From assembly GCA_000226015.1 (NCBI GenBank), contig JH154020.1:6470-70469 (forward strand): 64,000 bases of DNA, read 5' to 3'. Position numbers and translations under genes: made by a program. The notes below the pieces were generated by a model. The model saw only the letters and a list, made by a program, of their open reading frames with translations. It did not search any database and had not been told where the DNA came from. Shown in pieces: positions 50,001 to 55,280 of the stretch. Each line of letters starts with the position of its first letter. Position 1 is the stretch's first letter. The DNA comes from Mnemiopsis leidyi (taxonomy: Eukaryota; Ctenophora; Tentaculata; Lobata; Bolinopsidae).

Positions 50001-50267
50001 GGGCCACCTCTATCACCACTAGCTTACTCTAGTACTACAAGTACAATAGAATTGGTAATTACCATCTGTCATATCCTTGATTAATTGCTCGACGCCTACA
50101 CACTAGTAGCGATATCTATGACTTTTACAAGTGTGGACTAGTAGTTGTAGTACTACAGTGCATTTTACCTCTGCACTCACTACTTTAGCGATTTTACCAC
50201 ATCACCTACCGTGTATCGCAGCACGGTAGTTGTATACGTCTTGTCTGCAGTGCACAAATCCGCCCAT
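6803..50267 (-). CDS. giant multi-domain galectin / Cys-rich-module / His-Pro-repeat protein
   Basis: About 66 exons can be followed across 43 kb, giving roughly 10.5 kb of coding sequence (about 3,490 residues). Exons were joined by acceptor and donor sites and by phase: most junctions are phase 1, some phase 0 or 2, and almost every pair agrees. Order: galectin-like start (50267-48291), GPPHHD repeat (48132-47579), galectin 1 (47409-46555), galectin 2 with HGPPGGP insertion (46369-45250), divergent Cys-rich modules (45056-32889), K-C-W type modules beginning at 32629, acidic linker and GPPPH repeat (31761-30752), further K-C-W modules (30498-8283), and a jelly-roll C-terminus (8033-6803). 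The architecture suggests an extracellular sugar-binding matrix, mucus or adhesive protein (inference). The start codon is tentative and no signal peptide was found, so a further 5' exon is possible. Least certain are the joins at 44463-45056 and 39754-40381. It could be annotated as several genes, but I see no internal stop or start that requires this. Confidence 0.7.
8283..9558 (-). CDS. giant gene: last Cys-rich modules
   Basis: Exons 9439-9558, 9107-9244, 8658-8792 and 8283-8494. They encode K-YCHNLWSYNLCKF then LHCKPWKSW (end of one module and start of the next), a Tyr-rich exon (YSWYFYYIGLFRYDPRAW), AGYY...YEFEICRKF, and a final KITKKCYQTSW...VFDLC. The spacing [WY]-strand, GxxKxxKKC, then xFxLC is that of the upstream modules. 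Junctions run phase 1 until 8283, which leaves in phase 0 and joins 8033 in phase 0. Confidence 0.75.
9559..14728 (-). CDS. giant gene: Cys-rich modules downstream of the 13.4-kb intron
   Basis: Exons: 14606-14728, 14138-14302, 13872-13949, 13420-13605, 13092-13250, 12715-12872, 12258-12492, 11972-12099, 11641-11772, 11350-11482, 10947-11068, 10564-10690, 10213-10362, 9740-9895. They repeat one module: C-x(2-3)-[VI]-T-x-W-D-x-P, an aromatic strand such as FRLYIEK or FAIYLTK, a Tyr/Lys/Gly stretch, KKC[WF]xKK, then [FK]-x-[KE]-C-H-x-L-x-x-[YF]-x-[LIV]-C. Examples are KSHKKCWSKKY, KEKCFTKKYG, FKKCHNLFVYTLC and LQKCHHLQKFNVC. The exon 11350-11482 carries extra cysteines (QCCEKCC). The first exon here starts in the middle of a module (EKHYVFKKCHNL), exactly where the last exon before the intron (28161) stops after KKCWTRTY. 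Confidence 0.8.
10020..10206. repeat. intronic 14-bp tandem repeat
   Basis: About a dozen copies of a unit near AGTATACAATACAG, in the intron between exons 10213-10362 and 9740-9895 of the giant gene. It explains the Tyr/Cys/Leu-rich frames readable on the minus strand. Confidence 0.9.
16168..16631 (+). CDS. small secreted Cys-rich protein, family member 1
   Basis: Two exons, 16168-16287 and 16422-16631, joined in phase 0 at GTG|GTAAGT; 109 residues. Residues 1 to about 23 are a signal peptide (MFLIKRTLVLYLAITVLSVM). The mature part has six cysteines: DSNC, DDLCLC, DFMKCPSAAPFI, FTKCG, GIDC. Invariant features across the cluster are CPSxxPFI and IPxGIDC. I do not recognise the family; it is predicted to be secreted and disulphide-bonded. 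The start follows the conserved leader CCAGACTAGATAAAACC shared with members 3 and 4. Exon 2 has its own ATG directly after the acceptor, which could mislead an ORF caller. Confidence 0.82.
17667..17786 (+). CDS. small secreted Cys-rich protein, member 2 (exon 1 only)
   Basis: A 40-residue signal-peptide exon (MLILGRMLVLFSVVAAISVV, then ANNCLALNQAHRPN), ending at a good donor ATA|GTAAGT. It is nearly identical to exon 1 of member 5 at 22080. About 90 bases further the sequence runs into 13 N and then into the start of duplication unit 2, so the second exon is missing. This is either an assembly collapse or a true deletion at the duplication junction; the window cannot tell. Confidence 0.6.
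17878..17890. other. assembly gap (13 N)
   Basis: The run of N joins the 3' side of gene 2 exon 1 to a T-rich stretch that belongs upstream of a member-1-like gene. This is what a collapsed tandem duplication would look like. Confidence 0.95.
17891..19060. repeat. segmental duplication, unit 2
   Basis: Nearly the same sequence as 15550-16630: T-rich block, poly-C run, GAACAGACCAGAGTGAAGC, GATAGGCATGCTTTATG, and the gene at 18598. About 65 bp (18075-18140) are inserted relative to unit 1, and exon 2 is more diverged than its flanks. Confidence 0.8.
18598..19058 (+). CDS. small secreted Cys-rich protein, family member 3
   Basis: Exons 18598-18717 and 18867-19058, phase 0; 103 residues. The signal peptide and the first 35 residues nearly match member 1. 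The start of exon 2 differs (IDMPRIGDTTYDDVCSC), while the tail DFMKCPSAAPFI...GIDCFGL is conserved. Six cysteines. The acceptor is read at ACACAACAG|ATTGAC. The sequence between the exons is also open (18738-18866), so intron retention would not hit a stop at once. Function unknown. Confidence 0.8.
19061..20079. other. spacer between duplicated genes
   Basis: The first 350 bp resemble the 3' flanks of members 1 and 4 in a diverged form. The rest, including ORFs at 19571-19762 and 19833-20024, shows nothing I can support. Confidence 0.5.
20080..22330. repeat. segmental duplication, unit 3
   Basis: Carries a member-1-like gene (20583) followed by a member-2-like gene (22080) with the same spacing as unit 1. 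The 3' flank of the first gene (21050-22060) is co-linear with 16632-17650, with small indels. The leader (20080-20560) is more diverged than that of units 1 and 2. Confidence 0.8.
20583..21049 (+). CDS. small secreted Cys-rich protein, family member 4
   Basis: Exons 20583-20702 and 20840-21049, phase 0; 109 residues. Differs from member 1 at a handful of positions (for example NTSHKPSN and GGFSGSSSVNFMRCPSATPF). Signal peptide at residues 1 to about 23; six cysteines. Function unknown. Confidence 0.82.
22080..22918 (+). CDS. small secreted Cys-rich protein, family member 5
   Basis: Exons 22080-22202 and 22733-22918, phase 0; 102 residues. Signal peptide MLILGRMLALFSVVAAI..., then NNCLALNQAHRPNNE. 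Exon 2 encodes VEQPVVAGNLYDGVCSCL, VDFMSCPSSAPFIKSVVF, ARCGG, and IPVGIDCVRLK before TAG. It is the complete counterpart of member 2. The 530-bp intron is longer than in members 1, 3 and 4. Confidence 0.82.
22919..23419. other. spacer, nothing recognised
   Basis: AT-rich 3' flank of member 5; no coding or repeat signal seen. Confidence 0.5.
23787..24284 (+). CDS. FLYWCH zinc-finger ORF, MULE-transposon type
   Basis: Intronless, 165 residues. Residues about 9-74 form a FLYWCH finger: GAQKILDSDGYIYSRKK, TSTWRCAKY, CKCHIYLTL, and the H-x-H pair PHNH, giving a C2H2 zinc site. The following VPARQEVLVSLKRKA...LARVVQRSR is the Lys/Arg-rich linker often found after FLYWCH in Mutator-like (MULE) transposases, but the MULE catalytic part is absent. 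It ends in a basic SKRRRTSHSPA tail that could serve as a nuclear signal. Most likely a truncated or co-opted transposon gene. Upstream, GGATATAAATA at 23740-23750 is a fair TATA box, and two near-copies of GATCTGAGCTACCA (about 23499 and 23609) lie in the leader. Confidence 0.65.
   Translation: MPTFSKFITSQRGAQKILDSDGYIYSRKKSKDTALTSTWRCAKYNPPTKCKCHIYLTLADNSLTLGTQPHNHSADGSVPARQEVLVSLKRKAADQPLSATQNLILETFADTAAEVTQTLPNLYSLARVVQRSRASSSGSAKHAEAATSSVGKIPSKRRRTSHSPA
24285..25603. other. spacer, nothing recognised
   Basis: AT-rich sequence between the FLYWCH ORF and member 6. A short ACGTCAGTATATAATACCT duplication near 24780-24825 is the only structure seen. Frame upstream of 25604 is open from 25520, but its translation is not signal-like. 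Confidence 0.5.
25604..26061 (+). CDS. small secreted Cys-rich protein, family member 6
   Basis: Exons 25604-25711 and 25855-26061, phase 0; 104 residues from the ATG chosen because MLVLVMLVTLITVGIGD is a good signal peptide; an in-frame ATG lies 84 bases upstream. Eight cysteines: DNHC, TRCPRVK, NICNC, FLVCPESHPFIG, ECTTG, GVDCMD, NCNAEG. The CP-x-x-HPFIG and GVDC parts mark it as a diverged member of the same family, with two extra cysteines shared only with member 7. Confidence 0.78.
26062..27326. other. spacer, nothing recognised
   Basis: AT-rich sequence between members 6 and 7; no conserved ORF or repeat seen. Confidence 0.5.
27327..27798 (+). CDS. small secreted Cys-rich protein, family member 7
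   Basis: Exons 27327-27431 and 27598-27798, phase 0; 101 residues. The first exon is too short and offset to appear as a long ORF: MLFLALLVSLLAVGDTHDHC, then ITPRCPRVK. Exon 2 encodes KICNCVSS, VDFLACPSSHPFIG, ERCDYD, IPIGVDCMD and LNCNAEGSD. Eight cysteines, closest to member 6. The leader has an out-of-frame ATG 20 bases upstream. Function unknown. Confidence 0.78.
28161..30498 (-). CDS. giant gene: Cys-rich modules after the GPPPH repeat
   Basis: Exons 30339-30498, 30085-30200, 29551-29841, 29126-29329, 28773-28889 and 28161-28322. This is the clearest view of the module. One copy runs TCQQCYSWSPPKC, then WNDYYLSIKKQYPDLCG, KYKGWF, KQDKCWNKRY, FSKCHTLHKFTIC. The exon 29551-29841 holds a whole copy: TKCSRVVSWDEPKC, FRRKFDLWFIQQTSKY, KCEDWKKAGYSINGAV, SKEKCFSKQY, FQKCTTFYTYHLC. 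The next start CKGLVTNSKLSC and SITKPTC. Copies are about 100-110 residues with six to eight cysteines. Phases agree at every join. Confidence 0.82.
28340..28445. repeat. intronic tandem repeat, about 45 bp x 2.5
   Basis: Diverged copies of a unit around GTCTAAGATATCTAATATTT and ATTATTAGCTG, in an intron of the giant gene. Confidence 0.7.
29900..29998. repeat. intronic tandem repeat, 33-36 bp x 3
   Basis: Three copies of GTTGTCATGGAAACTTGATA plus GGTGAGATTAAGT in the intron between exons 30085-30200 and 29551-29841. Confidence 0.85.
30752..31761 (-). CDS. giant gene: acidic linker and GPPPH repeat exon
   Basis: Exon 31597-31761 (GYFPVLPWGKCHLQSS, then Asp/Glu-rich VDEADMLDEEILSELAG) joins in phase 1 to the 609-base exon 30752-31360. 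The latter is one open frame of about 203 residues: GEEPPEDGDGPGGDGPP, then six-residue GPPHHD units, then many five-residue GPPPH units, ending PPRPPKPPRVPDTPVIRC and KPKVLQYVTPYK. The other frames of this repeat are also open and give misleading MDHHLTD or WWSVR proteins. The correct one is fixed by both splice phases and by the following Cys-module start. Dense His next to Asp could bind metal; Pro/Gly makes an extended, unfolded rod (inference). Confidence 0.8.
32056..34116 (-). CDS. giant gene: Cys-rich modules downstream of the DEG/ENaC-bearing intron
   Basis: Exons 33946-34116, 33690-33780, 32889-33055, 32495-32629 and 32056-32166. The first encodes YLDSHSYYIVSKIDERC, CWCYHLYRTCHGG, DGRCFNTY. 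Exon 33690-33780 (LPYKGDSKHVSLTMVKRSQK) is a counterpart of 38656-38763. Exon 32889-33055 carries IYTVTMCSSHKSC. Exon 32495-32629 begins YEIQKKVVV and leads into VKKCYTKNCG and VCHNLHTFNLC, the first K-C-W/F/Y type module. All phases match (1, 2, 1, 1, 1). Confidence 0.78.
33056..33689 (-). other. intron, nothing recognised
   Basis: Intron between exons 33690-33780 and 32889-33055 of the giant gene; AT-rich, no ORF or repeat of note. Confidence 0.5.
34117..37494 (-). other. 3.4-kb intron of the giant gene holding the DEG/ENaC gene
   Basis: Flanked by exons 37495-37566 (ends RKSH plus one base) and 33946-34116 (starts GC-TAC), so the join reads G|GC in phase 1. A whole plus-strand gene (35001-37035) lies inside. 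The stretch 34140-35000 has no coding signal and would be that gene's promoter region. Confidence 0.7.
35001..37035 (+). CDS. DEG/ENaC-family sodium-channel subunit
   Basis: Four exons: 35001-35178, 35341-35617, 35782-36063, 36210-37035; phases 1, 2, 2; 520 residues. Trimeric Na+ channels of this family have two membrane spans and a large Cys-rich extracellular domain. Seen here: the N-terminal gating His-Gly (ETTTHGLKLI, residues 26-27), TM1 at about 39-59 (VVSIIISVIFLAVTIRAILL), extracellular Cys clusters (NNCQNACYAS, GCLPACTQKLY), and TM2 with the selectivity-filter G-x-S in GGVLGLFLGFSFFTIIEYIY. The strand after TM1 reads YSPTIFYCPTNRIDL instead of the usual FPAVTICN. The donor of exon 1 is TTAA|GTGAGG; reading on gives an early stop. 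A poly(A) signal ATTAAA is at 37058. What gates it (peptide, proton or force) cannot be told. Confidence 0.88.
37495..40930 (-). CDS. giant gene: middle Cys-rich block, many small exons
   Basis: Exons 40886-40930, 40518-40589, about 40270-40381, 39754-39816 (or to 39830), 39531-39569, 39020-39163, 38799-38855, 38656-38763, 38337-38471, 37788-37826, 37495-37566. Several are 39-72 bases and were found only by splice sites, phase and similarity: VTVCKTRKLPL parallels IGKVCFDKPPS, and AGKCPKKMQIHYYAVTLC parallels PMPCHKQNIRTFVKHTF. Exon 38337-38471 has VKVYFFTICHGEKC; exon 39020-39163 is Cys/His-rich (HKHCSCTFSYSACNHPKHC). The exons at 40.3 and 39.8 kb have uncertain ends. Confidence 0.65.
39210..39383. 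mobile_element. hAT-like MITE with target-site duplication
   Basis: 174 bp, beginning AGGGATACCGAATATCGAA and ending ATTCGGTATCCCTA, inverted over about 13 bp, with an interior rich in CGAATAT. It is flanked by direct repeats ATGCAGGAT (39201-39209 and 39384-39392). An 8- or 9-bp duplication points to the hAT superfamily. Lies in an intron of the giant gene. Confidence 0.82.
40931..41732 (-). other. intron, nothing recognised
   Basis: Intron between exons 41733-41876 and 40886-40930 of the giant gene. No ORF or repeat of note. Confidence 0.5.
41733..45056 (-). CDS. giant gene: first Cys-rich block after the galectins
   Basis: Exons about 44963-45056, 44274-44463, 44029-44114, 43678-43852, 43410-43546, 43007-43192, 42703-42858, 42243-42443, 41733-41876. 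A recurring motif is [FY]-x-[FVL]-C-x(4-6)-C: FFFDVCNKEKKHC, FYVFKLCRANNKIVC, FYTFHVCRAKKLSEC, YRYKLCTSNLKSC. Between copies lie beta-strand-rich stretches such as YYKVTFLHLKSHKTRVYYLS and REYYEVVLVKGKK, and Tyr/Pro stretches (YPPPKYKVKMPP). The exon at 44963-45056 fits in phase with the galectin exon before it (EYTLWVKKPIIW) but not with the next exon, so a small exon may be missing between 44464 and 44962. All later joins agree. Confidence 0.7.
45250..46369 (-). CDS. giant gene: galectin 2 with in-fold HGPPGGP repeat
   Basis: Exons 46227-46369, 45499-45990 and 45250-45362 (phases 0 and 0). The first half has the galectin strands YGLSGGVKPRDVIIITG and KKKFTVNL. Exon 2 starts IAFHLDFRP, then IVMNTK and GGWGREVRP: His, Arg, Asn, Trp, Glu and Arg of the beta-galactoside site (HxNxR...N...W..ExR) are present, with D for N. 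After FNQGG, where galectins go straight to the next strand, about 100 residues of HGPPGGP units follow. The fold resumes at PGPFTIAIIAHHIGFTVV and VNGLLV, PYRYRIPLSKITKVQM. The repeat period is seven residues, so it is not a regular Gly-X-Y collagen helix. Both splice phases fix the frame. Confidence 0.85.
46555..47409 (-). CDS. giant gene: galectin 1, degenerate sugar site
   Basis: Exons 47341-47409, 47059-47218, 46821-46935 and 46555-46705. Strand order of a galectin is clear: KFEAGLMFGDTIYFVGSF, EMIFSISGHG, FRLTF, then HFTVLIE, VAPQGYFVTINGLMYHPFPH, KVDLKTVSGYEF. The sugar-binding segment (HxNxR, N, WGxExR) is replaced by SGERKRLMMSALKGDH and ADAPFPPPG, so usual galactoside binding is unlikely. 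The lead exon (VDAHSKDWTALTKVF) links it to the GPPHHD repeat. Phases 1, 2, 0, 1 all match, including the join to galectin 2. Confidence 0.82.
47579..48132 (-). CDS. giant gene: GPPHHD repeat exon (contains gap)
   Basis: The 5' end reads GIEPPDGDGPPEGGDGPP and the 3' end GPPHHDGPPHHEGPPPHHGP then PPPPPPYKP, in the same frame style as the exon at 30752. Both flanking junctions are phase 1. The middle, 262 N, is unknown; the true length of the repeat and its reading phase through the gap cannot be checked. Near 47740-47780 two units carry one-base differences (HHDRTTPIMTGPP), which could be real or errors of assembly. Confidence 0.7.
47808..48069. other. assembly gap (262 N)
   Basis: Falls inside the His/Pro/Gly tandem repeat, as expected where short reads cannot span a low-complexity array. 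Confidence 0.97.
48291..50267 (-). CDS. giant gene: N-terminal exons, galectin-like
   Basis: Exons 50210-50267 (tentative first exon, ATG at 50267), 49101-49275, 48538-48593 and 48291-48392. The first would read MGGFVHCRQDVYNYRAAIH and joins in phase 1 to QFGVSRFPDD. The second has galectin-like strands (AVFLSGVKLVIHGIIPPG, AVIISLRVQV); the third VIVPRAVSLETITVTDE resembles the PLxxIxxL end of the fold. The middle of a normal galectin is missing, so it is partial or very diverged. The fourth is an acidic linker (SVEPAPGLLWENDELLPSD) like that before the GPPPH repeat. No signal peptide is visible; another 5' exon or non-classical export, as in galectins, are both possible. Confidence 0.55.
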
Positions 50268-52845
50268 AAAACTCTATTTGAGCTTTGCTTTATCCACAGC
50301 GGTCTAGTGCCTTGTCTACGACTATCTTAGACTGTAGCTCATATTAATTGAAAGATAATTTGTAGCGGTTGACCGTATGTTAAATGCGAAGTACGATAAC
50401 GTTTTATTTATAAGTATTAGTATATAATAAGGGCTTTAAGCGCCAATCAGTTCATTTTTCCGTGTTAGTTTTGGAAAATTTCGTACCGGCAGAACCCTGA
50501 TATGTTTTGTAGCGATTTATCTTGGGCCGAGTTTTAGAGGTGTCCATCGTTATTTTCAATCAAATCACTCGACAAATGCCATTTAAAGAGCAACAGTTTA
50601 TTTCAATTTTGGCGCTTAGCGCCCCTACTATATCAATATCATGTATATTGATGAGATTTCTGATTTAGATGTACGGGGAAGTTGACCTAGCGCATATATT
50701 CATGTATTAATGTTATCGATTTCTAGATCTCGCCGAGACAATTGTCTTGTAATCTCAGTGCGGTAGAAGACAAGTCGAGATAAATTCATTTGACTATTGA
50801 CTTTTTGAGGCGATATTGGATATGCAGCAAACGATATTGTTTGTGGATTAGAATGAGCTTAAGCTACTGCTAATTAAGTTGATGTTCGCTATGAGTTAAT
50901 TGTGTGCACTGAAATTAGAGTTTTTTATTCATTGTGTCATGGTGTGACTTGAATCATCATATGGCGACTGAGGGATCGTTATTGGTATAGAATCTAAACT
51001 TATGACTCAGAGGCCACAAATAATGAAGCCACAAACAATGAAGATTCGGCAATCTGTCATCTCATTCAACACATCCGGTGATCATCCCGCACTTAAGTGA
51101 ATAATGAGGTAGTACCATAGACAGATAGTGAAATTGAATGCTATTAAGTCGATGTTCAAACAGTTCAATCCAAAAACGTTAATCGTGAAAGGCTATACGG
51201 TCACTGGCTAATGCCTATGCCCACAGTTATACGGTCAATCACTATACGGTCACTGGCTAGTCATTTTACTTTTACTTTTACTTTTAGTTATAATTTACTT
51301 TAAGTTAAACTTATTGCTATTGTGTCGGCCGATGCATGCAGCAGAGATTGGGTCAAACACAATCATGCCACTACCGCTTAAGAACCGGGTAGTAGATAAG
51401 GTAAGAACTGACAGACTGGCTCTTCATTAATACTTTCACACGTGTTGCTTGTTAGTCATTACTCGCTCTCTTATCGCACAGCTTAATATGTCAATTCTAG
51501 AGATATACTACTGCTGAAATAAATCGCTAGCTTGCTGTGGAACTGTGACCATGGACCAAGTCCAAAAAATTTGAGATTAAAGAGAAAAGTTCAATTGCTA
51601 ATTCATTGAAAGAGGAGTTACAGCCTTTATAAGCTCAGTGGTCGTAGTTTAGCACCTCTCAGCCAACTGCCCCACTTGTGATATCTGTTCACTTATAGAG
51701 CTCTGTCATATGTTGTTAAGGCTGTATTTTTGCCTGCTGTTACCATTTTGTGTTGATTTCAAATGCGCTACGAAAAACAACTTGAAGTAGTAGTGCTGAA
51801 GTAGCTGTATCACTATCATTGACATAATACCGTGATTCATCATTCAATGACTGAGGCAAAGAAATTAAGGAACAGAATATAAAGTAAAAAAAGGATTACG
51901 GATTTTCCGATGACAATAACAACACTGGTCCGCAGCATGCAGCCTTTCCGGGCTAAAGTACGATTGGTAATTGTAATTGCATAATGATAATATAATATAA
52001 ATAGGATTATTTAACTAAAGTCTATTAGTATTATTATTAGTATAATGTACACATAGCTAAGCTTATAAGGTCGGCGACTTTCAACAGTAAAAACTTTCAA
52101 CAGTAAAACTTACAGCAAAATGCAAATGATCACTAACACTCAACACGTTTCGTTCCATCGTAAGAATATGTTATGTTTGAAGGGTGCAGATAGTCACGCG
52201 TGTACGCAGTGTATCTGTCAGATACACCGTACACGCGTGATCATCTGATCACGATCATTTGTGGACGCGCGCAGTCCATTTTTCACACGTGCGCGATACT
52301 TGTTTTAGTTTGACAACATGTCTATTGTCTTCAGATTTGAAAACGTTTCTTTCATCTTTGTAATTGTTACGACTAACGTTAATCCATAGGCGTGACGTTT
52401 CGCTGTAAACAACACAACAGATTACTTCTTGGAATTGTAATCAATCTATAAGATGCCTTGACTATCACTACCACATATCCATTAGACAAGTTGAAATGAG
52501 TTCTCTTTTCGAACTTGAAAGTTAATTCCGTTGACTAGAATGTGAATCATTCCATATATATGCATTATGCCGGCAAAATGAAAATAAACTACGCGTACGA
52601 TTAATTATTGAACACAATGTGACTTCAATGGTATATCATTGTAATAAGGTGCGACCGATGCCTTAAGTTTAACGTTTTACGCTTTTAATTTACTACTCCC
52701 TAGGGCCTAGTTAATTGATAAACTTATTTAATAATGTAGGCTGTTACAAGAAAAATGGCATGCTTTATAGTGATATTTTTAATGTTTATCATCAAACATA
52801 AAACAATTCAGGTTATGAACAGAAAATAACCTGATGGGCATTTGA
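50268..52845. other. intergenic region between divergent genes
   Basis: Lies between the tentative start of the giant gene (minus) and the MGCSPSK gene (plus), so it may hold both promoters. A possible small inverted-repeat element at about 50430-50635 has ends AGGGCTTTAAGCGCC and GGCGCTTAGCGCCCC. An 18-base CTATACGGTCACTGGCTA duplication lies near 51193 and 51241. No coding signal. Confidence 0.55.
52194..52240. repeat. near-perfect palindrome (possible cruciform)
   Basis: The arms TCACGCGTGTACG and CGTACACGCGTGA are exact inverted copies, and the inner arms GTGTATCTG/CAGATACAC continue the stem with a two-base bulge and a loop of nearly zero. GC-rich within an AT-rich region, 600 bp upstream of the gene at 52846. 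Confidence 0.85.
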
Positions 52846-53675
52846 ATGGGCTGCTCTCCAAGCAAAAATCCAGATACAAATAATCATCCTCACAATGGTG
52901 ATGCAGCGGCTCATAAGAATGGCAGTAGATCAAAACACGTGAATGGAAATGGAACTGCAGATAACAGTGATACTGATAGTGTGGAAGAATTTCTTGCACA
53001 GGTTAAGGAGGCCAAAACGCTGAATGAAATCTATCGAGACCAAAACCGAGGGACAAGAGATAGTCTGACAGGTGGTTTATCACTATACGTGGCCAAAAAG
53101 AAAGAATCTATCACTCTCACATTCCGTAAGATCATAGACTTATTAATTGATATTTGAACATTGCATTAATTAATATTTGAACTGTAAACATGTCATTTTT
53201 GTTAATATAGCAATTAACAGCACATCGCAAACGCGCCATGATACTAACAGTATAAGTAACAGTTTGCTGTTTGACTTTATTCTAAGTTTTTTCCGTTGTA
53301 GCATAGACTAAAATGATAAAATTAACTCACTCTGCACTCACTTTGGTCTATTAACACTTGCATCTTTTTATAGGAAAGCTTTCAAAGGAAAAGCGCCGTG
53401 ACACATTGGGACGAGAAGTGAAAGTCAGTCCAGTCCAATCGTCCACACCGGATTCAGTAGACGAATACATATCAACCCTTAAAGTAGCTACAGAGTCTTC
53501 GAACGAGAGAAGAAAATCAGCGGTTTCCATGGGAGAACAAGACGAAGAGGCCGGCCTCCTGAGGATAAGAGACGACCCGACTAGAACCAGAAGACTATCC
53601 TCCCGTACGCCCAAGTTTCAACCGATCCTAGAGCTTAGGATGGAGTCCCCGCCAACAGGCTTTAAAGTTCAGTGA
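52846..53675 (+). CDS. predicted N-myristoylated, palmitoylated protein, unknown family
   Basis: Exons 52846-53125 and 53374-53675, donor CC|GTAAGA, phase 1; 193 residues. The N-terminus MGCSPSKN fits dual acylation: Gly2 for myristate, Cys3 for palmitate, Ser6. This would anchor it to the inner plasma membrane. The rest is hydrophilic and probably disordered, with Ser/Thr-rich stretches (NSDTDSVEEFLAQVKEAKTL), basic runs (FRKLSKEKRRDTLGREVK, NERRKSAVSMG, RTRRLSSRTP) that look like kinase sites, and no enzyme motif. DSVEEFL recurs loosely as DSVDEYI at about residue 122, hinting at an internal duplication. I do not recognise the family. Confidence 0.78.
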
Positions 53676-55280
53676 AGACTTTCTGGATATGGATACAAGT
53701 TGTATTGATATGATTTAAATTAATGTCAAAATAGCCTATTTTGCCTTATCATTATCAATATTAATATTATCTAAAAGAATCAACGCAACGGAATTGTTAA
53801 ACTGTGATTCGTGATTTGATGGCCTGTTTGTGGCAGTTTTTGTACTATGTACACTTTTAGATTTTCAGATGATAACTAGACATTGGCATTTTGATGAAGC
53901 AAGGTGATCATGGCTGATGGCAATTAAAGCATCTTCATTTTGGGATAGCGAAATCGACATTTACTACAACTACAAGTTCCTTAGTTTACATTGTATAACG
54001 ATAAGAAACGATCCATTTTCAATTGAAATTGTAAAATAATTGAAAGTTGTAACAGTCAGAAATATCGTAGTCAAAATTGATTCTTTCCAACTCAGAAAGA
54101 AATAGACAGAATTATTCGATGATTTGGACAGAATTTCCCTCTTTACTCTTGTTAAAGATCAAGTCTGTCATTCAGCGTAAAATAATCTGTTGAATGTCAA
54201 ATTTTTACTTTCATCGTGAATGAAATCTTAAAATATGTAAATGTCACGAAGTGAACAATCATATCGATGAGCTATTGCCAAAGAGGTCAAACAGGTGCGT
54301 TTGAAAAAACCGAACTCAAACTGTTAATGAAGTTCTTGTTAAGAAATTTAAATTCTCCCGAATTTAAAAAGCTGGTTGTGTGCTTAAAAGTGATAACTTA
54401 TAACAATAAACCGTAAGATCCAAAATGGTAACTGTAGAGTATTCATTAACTTTAAGCGATATGTCCATTCGAAGTGTCAAGTCAATGTACAATTGAAAAT
54501 CTCCAAACAAGGAACGCATAACTACTCAAAACATTAACAGTAGATTTATATATCAAATTGTAATCAAGAATACTGTATTTCCAAAATATAGACGGCTACA
54601 GAAAGCTGTTTAACATCTGCTTTCATAAGTGATAAGTAACTAATAAAAGAAATAAACGATTGCATAAACTACAATACAAGCACTAAGAAAATAGAAATTC
54701 GGTAAACAGGAACCGTTTACAATTACTGATCCACACTAAGAATTCCCCAAATTGCAATCTTAACAAATTTCTATGATATGAAAGCTATTACATCTGGTTC
54801 TACGTAATGATGAAATCCCAAATACGGTCTTGTCCGATCATTTATTAAAATCGAAGTCTGAGTTCCGTTTGTCACCTGATGGTTAAGTAAGCTTAAGCCC
54901 AAAGGACGGCCGTAACTATTTCTCATCTTGATTGAGTTCACGTCGATACAACCTTCTGAGTGAGAGCTAATCTCCAAAGGGAACAAAGCAAAATATTAAT
55001 TTGACATTGGGTTTAAATTGTAGCCCTAGGTAAGCTCCTCATAAGACAGGCCTGCGTGCTCATGAGCAGTGTTCATTGACTTAGGCAGATTTTCGAGTTC
55101 CTGTGGCGTACAAATATTTCATGTTTCCAGATATTGTGCTGCTTTGACTTGTATTTCCAGTAAGGCGGGTATTGTTACTCAGCAATACGATTTGTGACAA
55201 CGAGATCCTCAACATAAATCTTTTCGAACGTCAAGAAGTTGACGAGCAGCCACGTAGAGGAGCTTGTAACTTATCTCAGC
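53676..55280. other. spacer between convergent genes
   Basis: AT-rich, between the stop of the MGCSPSK gene and the stop of the PDZ gene. A minus-strand AATAAA near 54841-54846 could end the PDZ transcript. The minus ORF at 54771-54986 has a PDZ-like GRPLGLSLL stretch but no acceptor or phase that ties it to the gene. Confidence 0.55.

Noticed and set aside
54771-54986. Extra PDZ exon from the GRPLGLSLL stretch
   Set aside because: Lies downstream of a clear stop at 55281 and has no acceptor or phase linking it to the gene; could be a decayed exon.
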